Below, piece after piece: positions 7,480 to 14,305 of a stretch of DNA of 64,000 nucleotides (positions are counted from its first letter, which is position 1; each line of letters begins with the position of its first letter). Source of the DNA: Paraburkholderia kirstenboschensis (GTDB lineage Bacteria; Pseudomonadota; Gammaproteobacteria; Burkholderiales; Burkholderiaceae); NCBI RefSeq assembly GCF_904848585.1, contig NZ_CAJHCR010000010.1:210847-274846 (forward strand), written 5' to 3'. Made by a program: the position numbers and the translations under genes. Under the pieces are notes generated by a model. It saw nothing but the letters and a program-made list of their open reading frames with translations, made no database searches and had not been told where the DNA came from.

Positions 7480-8490
7480 TGGGTTATCCAATCAAAACCC
7501 ATGGGTTTCCGCTGAGTTATCCCATGGGTTACCCGCGGGTTCTCGAATCCTCGCGAACGTTCGCGAACCCTCGTACGTCACACAGCGTTTCACTGCGTCA
7601 CCGCGCGTCACCGCGCGTTGCATCGCGTTGCATCGCGTTGCACTCGTCTGCAATCGCCCTGCTAGCACAGTGCTAGCACCCGCCTAGCAAGTGCTTAGCA
7701 TCTGCTAACGCCTGCCAGTCCCAATTCGGGACACCTGTCCCATCGTGGGACTAGTCCCGATTTAGGACTACTGAAGCCATAACCGTTACCGAATCGTTAC
7801 CGCCGCGATATCAGCCTGATATCAAGCCGACATCAAAGGCTTCCCAGAAGGTTTCCCCAAAGGTTGGCCGAAGGTTATCCTTAAGCCTTCCCCTAACCCT
7901 TTACCAAAGCCTACCTTCGGTGCGGTCGAAGGTGACGACCGCAGCGTGCTGCAGGAAATGCTTGGAGCATTGCTCCGGGCATCTGTCACGCTGCCACCGT
8001 GACATCTGTCACGCGTCCGTCCCGCGTCTGTCCCAAGGTTGTCCCGCGGGACACGCTCGGATGTCCCTCGGACGTCACGCTCCTGTCCGGCGGACACGTC
8101 TTCCCCGTCTCTGTGACATCCGACGCTTTATGCACGCCTGCGCTCTGTCACAGAACCAGTTACTGATTCAGTAACGGTTACGAATTCGGTAACCCCCTGT
8201 GCAGGTCTGTACTGAGACGCCCGTGTAGACGGTGCCGCATCTATACCCGCGTCTCGCCTAAAGGGGCAACGTTGCACTTTTGTCGACCTGACTTGCTACC
8301 AAGGTCGAAAGGGGGGGCGCGCCAACGGCGCACACCCTTAGACGGGGCTTCCAAGGCCCACCCACGGGGTTGTTGAAATGACAACTGTTGTTGAATCGAC
8401 AACGGTTGTCGTTCTGACAACTGGGGTTGCTGTTTCAGCAATTGCCGTTTCAGCAACCCCAGTTGCTCTCTTGGCAACCCGGTACTCGGC
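7480..8490. repeat. Serial hairpin array with families of diverging stems
   Basis: About 1 kb filled with short dyads and repeated words, arranged so that neighbouring units share a stem sequence and the sequence changes along the array. Examples: CCATGGGTTA (7510-7530); CGCGAACGTTCGCG (7552-7565); GTCACCGCGC and CATCGCGTTG repeats (7593-7640); GCTAGCAC repeats (7661-7679); GTCCC..GGGAC hairpins (7717-7770); GATATCA repeats (7807-7825); AAGGTTnnCC repeats (7840-7895); GTCACG..CGTGAC (7985-8004); GTCC..GGAC units (8014-8097); GTTACTG-ATT-CAGTAAC (8159-8175); GTTGT..ACAAC and GTTGC..GCAAC units (8371-8480). No convincing protein explains 7480-8240. Confidence 0.8.
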
Positions 8491-8553
8491 GCGCACCGCG
8501 TGTAATCCGATTACAGATGCGTCGGCGTGGGATCGGATTTGAACGGTCACCAT
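8338..8553 (-). CDS. Doubtful small CDS within the hairpin array
   Basis: A 71-residue frame whose ATG overlaps the stop of the gene ending at 8547 (ATGGTGA), which would allow translational coupling. The peptide has a Thr/Val/Ala-rich repeated middle (VAETAIAETATPVVRTTTVV) that mirrors the hairpin repeats in the DNA. Either the array invaded the 3' part of a short gene or the frame is fortuitous. No family recognised. Confidence 0.28.
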   Translation of the reverse strand: MVTVQIRSHADASVIGLHAVRAEYRVAKRATGVAETAIAETATPVVRTTTVVDSTTVVISTTPWVGLGSPV

Positions 8554-8756
8554 GCTCCCGCCATCCCATTCAGCTCGTACAGAGCGCCTCGAGCGTCTTC
8601 AATGCGCGTCGCCTTGTAGGTCACTCGCTCAATGGCGCCGATCGCCCACAGCAGATAATCACGCTGCGTGAGTCTATTCCAACGCTCCTTGTCGGGCATC
8701 GCAGGGCGCACCTTCATGACGCCGGGCCGCAACTTCGCAGGCTGTATATCGATCAT
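8547..8756 (-). CDS. Small phage hypothetical protein
   Basis: Encodes 69 residues beginning MIDIQPAKLRPGVMKVRPAM and including a helical RDYLLWAIGAIERVTYK segment. The ATG at 8756 overlaps the upstream stop as ATGA and has AGAGG at eight bases, so it is preferred to the GTG nine bases earlier. It belongs to a run of four tightly coupled small leftward genes. No function known. Confidence 0.6.
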   Translation of the reverse strand: MIDIQPAKLRPGVMKVRPAMPDKERWNRLTQRDYLLWAIGAIERVTYKATRIEDARGALYELNGMAGAW

Positions 8757-9067
8757 GGGAGCCACCTCTCAAAACGGCCGATGCCGAGTCCCTTGCGAAC
8801 CACCCACCGTCCACCTACCTTCTCGGCGCCGAGCGCTCTAGCGGCCGCCTGGTCCTTCTTCGGCACGGTCAGTGGAATCACGTCGGACGCACCGTTCCAA
8901 GCCGGCAGCGCGGCTCTGGGCGCCTTCTCTCGGTATTGCTGACCAGCCAGCCAGTCGCGAATCGCAAGGTTCGAGTCTTCAGCAAACCATTGCTTGCGCC
9001 GTTTGTCCCAGCACAGGTCGAATTTCTGTGCCACCTGAATCGGGATTTCGCCTTTCTTCAGCCACAT
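8753..9067 (-). CDS. DUF5710-type phage protein
   Basis: A 104-residue protein (MWLKKGEIPIQVAQKFDLCW onward). The C-terminal half, VIPLTVPKKDQAAARALGAE then GGRWVVRKGLGIGRFERWLP, follows the short DUF5710 pattern (VPxxxKxxAKxLGAxWD..KxWYVPxGxxxxxFxxWL) found in phage and plasmid proteins next to DNA-processing domains. The N-terminal half contains a similar WDKRRKQWF motif. The start follows GGGGAG; an in-frame GTG/ATG further upstream would overlap the previous gene more. Likely nucleic-acid related, but unproven. Confidence 0.6.
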   Translation of the reverse strand: MWLKKGEIPIQVAQKFDLCWDKRRKQWFAEDSNLAIRDWLAGQQYREKAPRAALPAWNGASDVIPLTVPKKDQAAARALGAEKVGGRWVVRKGLGIGRFERWLP

Positions 9068-9072
9068 AGCAG

Positions 9073-9390
9073 TTACTCCCCGGTGCGGCACATGGCCGAT
9101 TGATCCATCGCACGAAGCGCCCGCAGTTCATCTCCGATCGCCGTGGCTTGAGCTTTCGCAATTGCGTGTGCCGCGAGTTTGCCGGCCAGCAGTTCCCGAT
9201 ATTCCCCCATCAGATCCCGCCCTTCTGCTCTTGCCAATGTCACCGTCGCAGCAGATGGCTTACGGCGCCCTTCAAGAAACGCTGCATACACGTTCGCGCC
9301 GGATTTCGAGCCGCCCATCACAGACCAGAGAATGTCTCGTCGTGCCTCCAGTTCCCGGATGCGTTGAGTCAGTTCGCTCGCTTCAGACAT
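9073..9390 (-). CDS. Phage hypothetical coiled-coil protein
   Basis: Encodes 105 residues from an ATG preceded by GGGGAG. The N-terminus (MSEASELTQRIRELEARRDI) has the heptad spacing of a coiled coil, followed by helical segments rich in Ala, Arg and Glu. It overlaps the upstream gene by eight bases and ends five bases before the next start. Not recognised; possibly a partner of the adjacent winged-helix protein. Confidence 0.6.
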   Translation of the reverse strand: MSEASELTQRIRELEARRDILWSVMGGSKSGANVYAAFLEGRRKPSAATVTLARAEGRDLMGEYRELLAGKLAAHAIAKAQATAIGDELRALRAMDQSAMCRTGE

Positions 9391-9952
9391 GCGCGCACTC
9401 CCCTTCAAAAGCAGTAGGTATGGCAACCTCTATATAGTCCCCAGAAAATGGCATAGGAGAACCCCCGTTTTCTGGTCGCATAGTGGCAGTTTCTGGTGTA
9501 GCAAGAGGGGGCCCTACGTCAGAAAATGGCACTGTCATTCGCCTCTCTATGGCAGTTTCTGACGGTCTGACTTCGAATTGCCGCTGAGCTAAAGTTCTGT
9601 ACTTCGATGGGTTTATATCGATCCCCTCCCGAATGTCGAGACCTAGCCACGTCAAGGCATACCAAGAAGCCTTATTCGGCTTCGCCCCCTTGCGCGTTTC
9701 GACCATGAACCCATGTTCGATCAATTCCTTCTTGCACTTGGTAACGGTCGTCGTGCTTGTCCAGCCGCGCGGCTTCAGGGCCTTCTCGCAGAGAACTAGC
9801 TTTCCATTGTTCTTGCCGTTGTATTGCATGAGAACGTCTTGAATGAGTGCGCGAGACGAGAACGACAACTTCAACCAGGCTGGCATATCCATCACCCAGA
9901 ACGGGATACGGATGAATCGCTCACTGGATTTCTTGTGCTTGCGGTCTTTCAT
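9383..9952 (-). CDS. Phage replication/regulatory protein with winged helix-turn-helix
   Basis: A 189-residue protein (MKDRKHKKSSERFIRIPFWV onward). Residues about 20-100 read as a winged helix: MPAWLKLSFSSRALIQDVL, KLVLCEKALKPRGWTSTTTV then TKCKKELIEHGFMVETRKG. This is the layout of phage replication-organiser or plasmid-initiator-like N-terminal domains. The tail from about 120 onward is Pro-rich and probably disordered. It lies directly downstream of an AlpA-like regulator in the early-gene cluster. A role in replication initiation is inference from position and fold. Confidence 0.55.
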   Translation of the reverse strand: MKDRKHKKSSERFIRIPFWVMDMPAWLKLSFSSRALIQDVLMQYNGKNNGKLVLCEKALKPRGWTSTTTVTKCKKELIEHGFMVETRKGAKPNKASWYALTWLGLDIREGIDINPSKYRTLAQRQFEVRPSETAIERRMTVPFSDVGPPLATPETATMRPENGGSPMPFSGDYIEVAIPTAFEGECAHV

Positions 9953-9961
9953 GGAGCCGCC

Positions 9962-10213
9962 TCAGACCGCTTGCTTGTCTGCGGACTCGGCCGAATAGGC
10001 AGCTGGCGCGGAAAGCCAAATGTGGACCTCCGCGTTATTCCAGACGGTGCAGCGGAGGCTCAGCTTTACGGGCTTGGGGGCGCGTCCGCTGAGGCATAGC
10101 TTTCGCCACGTCTCACGGCCCACGGGGATGAAGGGCTCAAGATCCGCCCAGCGCGAGCACCCGTTGAGCGGAAGCGCCTGCGGGCGGGTAACTTCGGTAG
10201 TCTTCGGTGCCAT
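9962..10213 (-). CDS. AlpA-family transcriptional regulator
   Basis: Encodes 83 residues. The core RWADLEPFIPVGRETWRKLC then LSGRAPKPVKLSLRCTVWNN and AEVHIWL is the MerR-like winged helix of AlpA proteins (recognition helix RETWRKL, wing KLSLRCTVW). AlpA proteins activate or repress excision and early genes in prophages and genomic islands. The start has an AAGGAAA site. It is the first gene of the leftward cluster running down to 8547 and probably controls it. Confidence 0.75.
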   Translation of the reverse strand: MAPKTTEVTRPQALPLNGCSRWADLEPFIPVGRETWRKLCLSGRAPKPVKLSLRCTVWNNAEVHIWLSAPAAYSAESADKQAV

Positions 10214-10362
10214 ACTCTTTTCCTTGGTGAAGGTTGGTATGGCGACTGTATGAAAACGCGTACTTTTTGAATATTACGTCTAGCTACCAAAGTATTGCGT
10301 ATAGGCGCTGATAATGTGCTTTTGGCCGCTGGTGGTTTGTGTTTGGCCGCCAAACACAAATA

Positions 10363-11040
10363 CTAATTTTTCATCTTCGGATGCTTGCCAAATCCAATAT
10401 TCTCTTTCTTCAACCACCTCGCCACCGTATCCTTTGCACTCTGGGCAGACATGCCGGCGTTCTTGAATTCGGGCAGGTCGATGATCTTCAGCGAGATTTG
10501 ATAAGCGGCATGATTTCTACTGTCATAGCTGCCGGCTCGAGCCATCTCGATGGCCTTCTGCCGTAGCGGATCGTACTTCTCGTCCCGCTTTGCCTGACCT
10601 TTCGACCCGTTAGAGCTATTGGTAAGTTTATGCTCTCGCCTTACCTTGTTTAAATGAACGGTCGACATTGTCTCTACGGAACCACGCAATATCTCCATAT
10701 ATTCTTCGATTTCCGCTGTAGTTACATTGTTTTGCGTGTTGACATAAGGAAGCATTTCGGAAGCCTTTATGAGGTTCTCGAAATGCTGTCCCACGGCCAT
10801 TTGCAACGGAGCTAACGCTTGCAAACTCATAACTTTAACCCTGGCGGCCGCCTCCAAAAGCTCCGGATATGTCGGAAACTTCTTCTTCAAATCTGCCTTG
10901 GCAGATTCCATCTCAGCGTTCCACTGGGAAACCGTAGACTCGACGGCTTCCACGTCGGTCGAGATAACCGATTCAAGTATCTCCATCATTTTTCCAAAAC
11001 TCTCACGCATCGGGTGAGTGGCATCAGCGTCTTTTTTCAT
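10363..11040 (-). CDS. Phage hypothetical protein, helical, lower GC
   Basis: A 225-residue protein with an AGAGGT ribosome site. It is predominantly helical with coiled-coil-like stretches (ESTVSQWNAEMESAKADLKK) and a basic middle (HLNKVRREHKLTNSSNGSKG). The C-terminal part, AKDTVARWLKKENIGFGKHP, resembles the phage motif of a small DNA-binding tail. Codon use is more AT-rich than the surrounding chromosome, a sign of phage origin. Not recognised; a repressor-like or partition-like role cannot be excluded. Confidence 0.6.
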   Translation of the reverse strand: MKKDADATHPMRESFGKMMEILESVISTDVEAVESTVSQWNAEMESAKADLKKKFPTYPELLEAAARVKVMSLQALAPLQMAVGQHFENLIKASEMLPYVNTQNNVTTAEIEEYMEILRGSVETMSTVHLNKVRREHKLTNSSNGSKGQAKRDEKYDPLRQKAIEMARAGSYDSRNHAAYQISLKIIDLPEFKNAGMSAQSAKDTVARWLKKENIGFGKHPKMKN

Positions 11041-11062
11041 GGTCTACCTCTATTTTGATTTC

Positions 11063-11458
11063 TCAATATCCTTCCGCAGCGTGCTTCGTCAGATCCAGCG
11101 CAGTGTCAGGCGAGACCGCATCAAAACGGGTGACCTGACCTGCATACTGAGACGGTACGGTGCGTTCGCTAGGTTCGTACATGTCCCTCATGATCACCAC
11201 CCGATCCAGGTCGTCGATCATCTTCCATAGCTGCTCCGGTGCAATGCCGCGGTCTGCATCAATCTGGAATCCTATGAGCACGCGTCGATCTCCAGGCGCC
11301 ACCCCATATGCTCGCGCCTCCAACGTCCGCTTGTTGTGCCATTCATCGACATATACAAACAGACGTCGACTGAAGACCGACTCCTTGAACTCCGCGTCGC
11401 GATCCGCCGCATTCGAAGATCCACGCGGTATAACGAACAATGTCTCAGGTGGTAACAC
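11063..11458 (-). CDS. Phage hypothetical protein
   Basis: Encodes 131 residues from a GTG preceded by AGAGGG. Alternating hydrophobic strands (RRLFVYVDEW, RRVLIGFQID, DRVVIMRDMYEP) suggest an alpha/beta fold. It ends 22 bases before the next leftward gene, so the two are probably cotranscribed. No family recognised. Confidence 0.55.
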   Translation of the reverse strand: MLPPETLFVIPRGSSNAADRDAEFKESVFSRRLFVYVDEWHNKRTLEARAYGVAPGDRRVLIGFQIDADRGIAPEQLWKMIDDLDRVVIMRDMYEPSERTVPSQYAGQVTRFDAVSPDTALDLTKHAAEGY

Positions 11459-11600
11459 TTCGTGCCCTCTTTGAGAATATCGACAGCGTATCTTAAAGAA
11501 TATCTGTCAAGACGTTTCCAAGTTACGATCAGGACGTACTTTGCAATCAGGCGAGCCACGCCAGAACCCGCTGACTACCCAACAAACGCTTATGCCATCC

Positions 11601-11813
11601 ATGTTCCTGACCGACGACGACCTCACCGAATTGACCAGCAAGCGTCGGAACTCCCTGCGAATCCATGCGCTGAACAGCATGGGCGTACAGCACAAGATCC
11701 GGCCAGACGGTTCGATCGTCGTTCTACGAGCCCACGTCGAACGTCTTTTCGGCGAGAAGCCATCCAAGCCCGAAGAGCCGACGTGGGAACCCGACTGGAG
11801 CAAGCGCAAGTAA
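11601..11813 (+). CDS. DUF4224 protein (usually precedes phage integrase)
   Basis: A 70-residue protein starting MFLTDDDLTELTSKRRNSLR, followed by ALNSMGVQHKIRPDGSIVVL and a helix RAHVERLFG. This is the DUF4224 pattern, a small helix-plus-hairpin protein normally encoded directly upstream of a tyrosine integrase. Here the next 90 bases are non-coding and the following genes run the other way. Alternative ATGs lie at 11541 and 11592; no start has a good ribosome site. Confidence 0.65.
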   Translation: MFLTDDDLTELTSKRRNSLRIHALNSMGVQHKIRPDGSIVVLRAHVERLFGEKPSKPEEPTWEPDWSKRK

Positions 11814-11907
11814 CGGCCGGCTCATGCCCTCGCCGATGCTCGCTAACTGAAGGCCGATCGTCTCGAATCCGCCCCGCGAAACCCTGTACGCTCTAACTTG
11901 ACCGCGT

Positions 11908-12387
11908 TTATGGACAGCGTATTTCGGCCAGCAATACCCTACGCGTCTGCATATCTTCCGGCCGGGCCCAGTGAAAAAAGCAAGTCCCACCACCGATGTA
12001 CGCCCGCGGATTGCTTCCCTTAATTCGCGCCAGCGCTGCGCGACATTCCTGGCGAGTCGAGTACTTCCGTGAGAGCGGATAGCCAATACACCGGCCTCGT
12101 TCAGTCTTTCGATCCTCGACAACACACCAATACTGGACGTCGAGCGCGCGCAGAGTGCGGTCCAACCGATCCCAGCGCCGAGTATCTCGGGTGGTCGGTG
12201 AATAGCTGACTTCGACACGCTGACCGCTTTCGGGTTGCCTGCCAGAGGGGAAACGTTCGGTTTTTGCGTGATGCGCTTCATCGAAGGATGTGAAGGGACC
12301 AGCAATGATGTCCTTACCCACCACGAGCAGGTATTTCCCCTCGTGGCGGTCATAGCCGGCTGGGAACGAATGTTTGCGTTTAGCCAT
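11908..12387 (-). CDS. Accessory phage protein, unrecognised
   Basis: Encodes 159 residues (MAKRKHSFPAGYDRHEGKYL onward). The start follows GGAGGGATCTGTG and overlaps the upstream stop (TGATG). Features are basic: several Arg/Lys clusters, Trp residues and a beta-rich first half. It is the distal gene of a two-gene unit located downstream of the C4-like RNA and short leader peptide, the position normally held by icd/ant-like genes regulated by C4. Function unknown. Confidence 0.55.
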   Translation of the reverse strand: MAKRKHSFPAGYDRHEGKYLLVVGKDIIAGPFTSFDEAHHAKTERFPSGRQPESGQRVEVSYSPTTRDTRRWDRLDRTLRALDVQYWCVVEDRKTERGRCIGYPLSRKYSTRQECRAALARIKGSNPRAYIGGGTCFFHWARPEDMQTRRVLLAEIRCP

Positions 12388-12653
12388 CACAGATCCCTCC
12401 CACAGAATTCGCTCTCAAACTGGGCGAGTCGTGCTCGACTCTCCGCTTCCATCCGGGCGTCAATCGCCTGGATGGCGGCCTGCAAATCGGCCTCCCTTGC
12501 AATCGTCCAATTCGGCTCGTCGGGATAAAGACTGTGTCCCTTGATGCACTGTAATGCTTGCTCGTATGTCATCGGCGGCCCATAGCAGAGTCCGCAGGGA
12601 GCTAACACCCAAAACAGCGACGATCCGTTAGCAGTACGTACAACATCATTCAT
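12387..12653 (-). CDS. Accessory phage protein, unrecognised
   Basis: Encodes 88 residues beginning MNDVVRTANGSSLFWVLAPC. A GLCYGPPMTYEQALQCIKGH segment is followed by a helical acidic tail. The ATG at 12653 is preceded by GGGGGG; an in-frame start at 12686 is less likely. It overlaps the following gene as TGATG, so both form one operon. Not recognised. Confidence 0.5.
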   Translation of the reverse strand: MNDVVRTANGSSLFWVLAPCGLCYGPPMTYEQALQCIKGHSLYPDEPNWTIAREADLQAAIQAIDARMEAESRARLAQFESEFCGRDL

Positions 12654-12789
12654 ATAAACCCCCCAATCCTCAGTGCTCCGTGCCATCGAGCGATCTCATG
12701 GCACAGCTAGCTAGATTTAACTATTTTTCTTCTTCAGCTCGATCATCAAATGCGCGATCAGAAGCCAAAGATGCCATCAGAACGACGGT

Positions 12790-12855
12790 TTAAGTCGACA
12801 GTTTGAAAGCTTCGATCAGTGAAGAGATGGAGGCAGGCGGGGTGGATGAGGTCAT
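12790..12855 (-). CDS. 21-residue leader peptide downstream of C4-like RNA
   Basis: A short frame, MTSSTPPASISSLIEAFKLS then T and stop. It starts after GAAAGTAGGAG at a normal distance. The same GAAAGTAGG sequence is complementary to CCTACTTTC 64 bases upstream on that strand, so the ribosome site could be sequestered or targeted by the upstream RNA. Short peptides in this location occur at C4-RNA loci. Coding status is inferred from the ribosome site. Confidence 0.45.
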   Translation of the reverse strand: MTSSTPPASISSLIEAFKLST

Positions 12856-12859
12856 GGCG

Positions 12860-12990
12860 TGGACTCCTACTTTCAATAGAAGCCCGCATCCCGTCGCCAA
12901 ACGGGGTGGGCGGGCACAAGACGAGGTTGGCGAACCGGAAAGTAGGAACCGGCATACCCGAAGGTATCCCCATCAAGGCCCACCCATTGA
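12860..12990 (-). ncRNA. C4-like antisense RNA / structured leader
   Basis: Strongly structured stretch. On the minus strand: a hairpin near GGGGATACC-TTCG-GGTATGCC (12952-12970); then CCTACTTTC (12938-12946) pairing with GAAAGTAGG (12866-12874); enclosed between them is GCCCGC..ACCCCGT-TTGGCG-ACGGGAT-GCGGGC (12882-12915). The arrangement (compact GC-rich hairpin, a CUACUUUC-type segment and its complement over a downstream ribosome site) fits what I recall of the C4 antisense RNA of P1/P7-type phages, which silences downstream antirepressor genes. Strand is inferred from the leader peptide. Confidence 0.5.
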
Positions 12991-13015
12991 AAGGATGCGC
13001 AATGATACGACGGAC

Positions 13016-13041
13016 GTAAAAAAACCGCTCATGGCGGCGGT
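13016..13041 (-). terminator. Terminator of the leftward excisionase gene
   Basis: Minus-strand hairpin AACCGC / GCGGTT (loop of 8) followed by seven T residues. It lies about 120 bases beyond the excisionase stop at 13164 and before the C4-like RNA, so it insulates the two units. Confidence 0.7.
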
Positions 13042-13163
13042 TGTCCGCCCACTTTCTACAGGTCGCCAAACCCGGTGTCTGTTGTCTAGGACACGCTTCT
13101 AGGCTAATTGGCCGTCACGCACTCGTCAAGATCAAATTTGTAAACATTGGGCGTTGTTGGTGG

Positions 13164-13361
13164 CTATTTCGGAATGCGATCCACCAAGCGAGGTCGAGTC
13201 CTCCCGTCGGCGAAGACGGCGTTTTCTTCGACGTAGTAGGCGCGGCCGACCTTAACTGGTGGCGGGTATATCTTGCCCTGCTTGATCCAAGCACGGGCCG
13301 TGCGGATCGCCGGCGGTGGATAGAACTCGCGCTTCAGCCACTCATCGAGTCGCAACTTCAC
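13164..13361 (-). CDS. xis: Phage excisionase-like protein (copy A)
   Basis: A 65-residue protein from a GTG start with a strong GGAGG site: KLRLDEWLKREFYPPPAIRT, then ARAWIKQGKIYPPPVKVGRA and YYVEENAVFAD. This is the lambda/HK022 Xis-like winged helix: LxEW, a recognition helix TARAWIKQG, the wing YPPPxKxGR and a terminal YyVeEnAv strand. Such proteins bend DNA at attachment sites and direct excision. It is divergent from the related genes at 13435-13911, with about 70 bases between them. Confidence 0.8.
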   Translation of the reverse strand: MKLRLDEWLKREFYPPPAIRTARAWIKQGKIYPPPVKVGRAYYVEENAVFADGRTRPRLVDRIPK

Positions 13362-13434
13362 GACTTGCCTCCGTCTTTGGTGTTCGCTCCGTCCGTTGTA
13401 GCATGGATCACCTGAGCCAACCGAAGGGGGATCT

Positions 13435-13635
13435 ATGAGCAATGCTACACCTCGGCTATATCGCATAACCGACGTTATGACGCTGCTGAACGTGTCTCGA
13501 GCGACGGTGTATAGGCTGGTCGACGCCGGCAGGCTGACGAAGATCAGCCTCGGATACCGCACTAGCAGGATCACTGCGGAAAGCGTTGACGCGTTACTAG
13601 CTCCTCATACTGGACAGGCGAGCAATGGCAACTGA
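13435..13635 (+). CDS. AlpA/excisionase-type helix-turn-helix protein
   Basis: A 66-residue protein starting after AAGGGGG. The sequence RLYRITDVMTLLNVSRATVY then RLVDAGRLTKISLGYRTSRI is a MerR-like excisionase/AlpA domain (HTH_17): helix DVMTLLNVS, recognition helix RATVYRLV, wing LTKISLGYRTSRI, and the following TAESVDALL helix. It may repress or activate the excision module. Its 3' end overlaps the next gene by 11 bases, so they are cotranscribed. Confidence 0.75.
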   Translation: MSNATPRLYRITDVMTLLNVSRATVYRLVDAGRLTKISLGYRTSRITAESVDALLAPHTGQASNGN

Positions 13636-13843
13636 CCAACCGAAACTCATTCCACTGGATGCATGGGCGAAACTGGTTTTCGGTGAACATGCGCCGCACC
13701 GTAACACCCTGTATAACTGGCGCCAGGGCGGCTGGATCGTGCCAGCGCCCATCAAGATTGGCAGGCGCTATTTCGTCGAGCCCACTGCTGTGTATGCCGA
13801 TCAGTACGGCGAGATGGCCCGCAGATTAGGTCAAGATCGATGA
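13625..13843 (+). CDS. xis: Phage excisionase-like protein (copy B)
   Basis: Encodes 72 residues: LIPLDAWAKLVFGEHAPHRN, then TLYNWRQGGWIVPAPIKIGR and RYFVEPTAVYADQYGEMARR. It has the same Xis winged-helix pattern as copy A (PLdxWa, TLxNWrxxGxIxPxPxKxGRxYfVepxAvya) and overlaps the preceding HTH gene. Two Xis-like proteins within 700 bases, in opposite orientations, suggest duplication or the meeting of two elements. Confidence 0.78.
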   Translation: MATDQPKLIPLDAWAKLVFGEHAPHRNTLYNWRQGGWIVPAPIKIGRRYFVEPTAVYADQYGEMARRLGQDR

Positions 13844-13911
13844 CAACAAAACGACCAAAGCTCGTACCGTTGAGCGTGTGGGCAGAAGAGCAAACTCCCC
13901 AAGGGAACTGA
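13840..13911 (+). pseudogene. Truncated third excisionase copy
   Basis: A 23-residue frame that overlaps the stop of copy B as ATGA: MTTKRPKLVPLSVWAEEQTP then QGN and stop. The head (KPKLxPLxxWAxE) is unmistakably the N-terminus of the copy B family, but the DNA-recognition half is missing. This looks like a gene cut off by recombination or an integration boundary. It could be translated by coupling yet should not bind DNA. Confidence 0.6.
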
Positions 13912-13982
13912 ATCGGTTACGCTTGCTGTGCTTGCGATAGACGACCCATCGCTGCACAATCCGGCAGGCAAAGGGGACCATA

Positions 13983-14261
13983 ATGAAAACGAAAACAGTT
14001 TTGGCAGCACTGACCATGCTCGCCGCATGCACCACCATATCCGACGTCACGCCGGCTGGCGACGGCCGCTACACCGTCACCGCTCAAGTCCGCGGGGGAA
14101 TGACCGCATGGGGCGAAGTGAAAGCGTCGAGCTTGAAGCGCGCTGACGACTACTGCCGGCAACAGGGCAAGCAGATGCATCAGGTAGACATGCAGACGCA
14201 TGGCGTTCGCGGGTGGACGCCGCAGGAAGCGGAATTAGTATTTTCCTGCGTTAATTCCTGA
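13983..14261 (+). CDS. Small lipoprotein
   Basis: Encodes 92 residues with a lipoprotein signal (MKTKTVLAALTMLAACTTIS, lipobox LAAC). The mature domain, DVTPAGDGRYTVTAQVRGGM, EVKASSLKRADDYCRQQGKQ and a terminal AELVFSC, is a short alpha/beta unit of a kind common in Burkholderia accessory regions. An AAGGGGACC site precedes the ATG. Function unknown; probably periplasmic, outer-membrane anchored. Confidence 0.75.
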   Translation: MKTKTVLAALTMLAACTTISDVTPAGDGRYTVTAQVRGGMTAWGEVKASSLKRADDYCRQQGKQMHQVDMQTHGVRGWTPQEAELVFSCVNS

Positions 14262-14305
14262 GGTCAGGCTGCCGCCAAACCGCCTTGCAGCAGAGGCTTT
14301 TAATG

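Larger units (their letters stand above)
1..13911. mobile_element. Partial prophage (P22-like portal, PBSX-type terminase), left end outside window
   Basis: A long block of mostly leftward small genes with phage functions: portal, large and small terminase, Q-like antiterminator, BRO-N antirepressor, AlpA-type regulators and excisionases. Many genes overlap by a few bases and have good ribosome binding sites. The structural genes continue past position 1. I place the right limit after the last excisionase-like copy, but the lipoprotein, HicBA and zinc-ribbon genes up to 16.2 kb could also be cargo of the same element. No integrase, CI-type repressor or attachment repeat was recognised, so the boundary is inferred. 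Confidence 0.85.

Noticed and set aside
7822..8477. Frames with Gly/Lys-Pro-Leu and Gln-rich repeats in the hairpin array
   Set aside because: They reflect the DNA repeats and have no ribosome site or conserved feature.
12758..13069. 103-codon minus-strand frame over the C4-like region
   Set aside because: The DNA is explained better by RNA hairpins, and the frame has no ribosome site. Similar frames are often annotated over such RNA loci.
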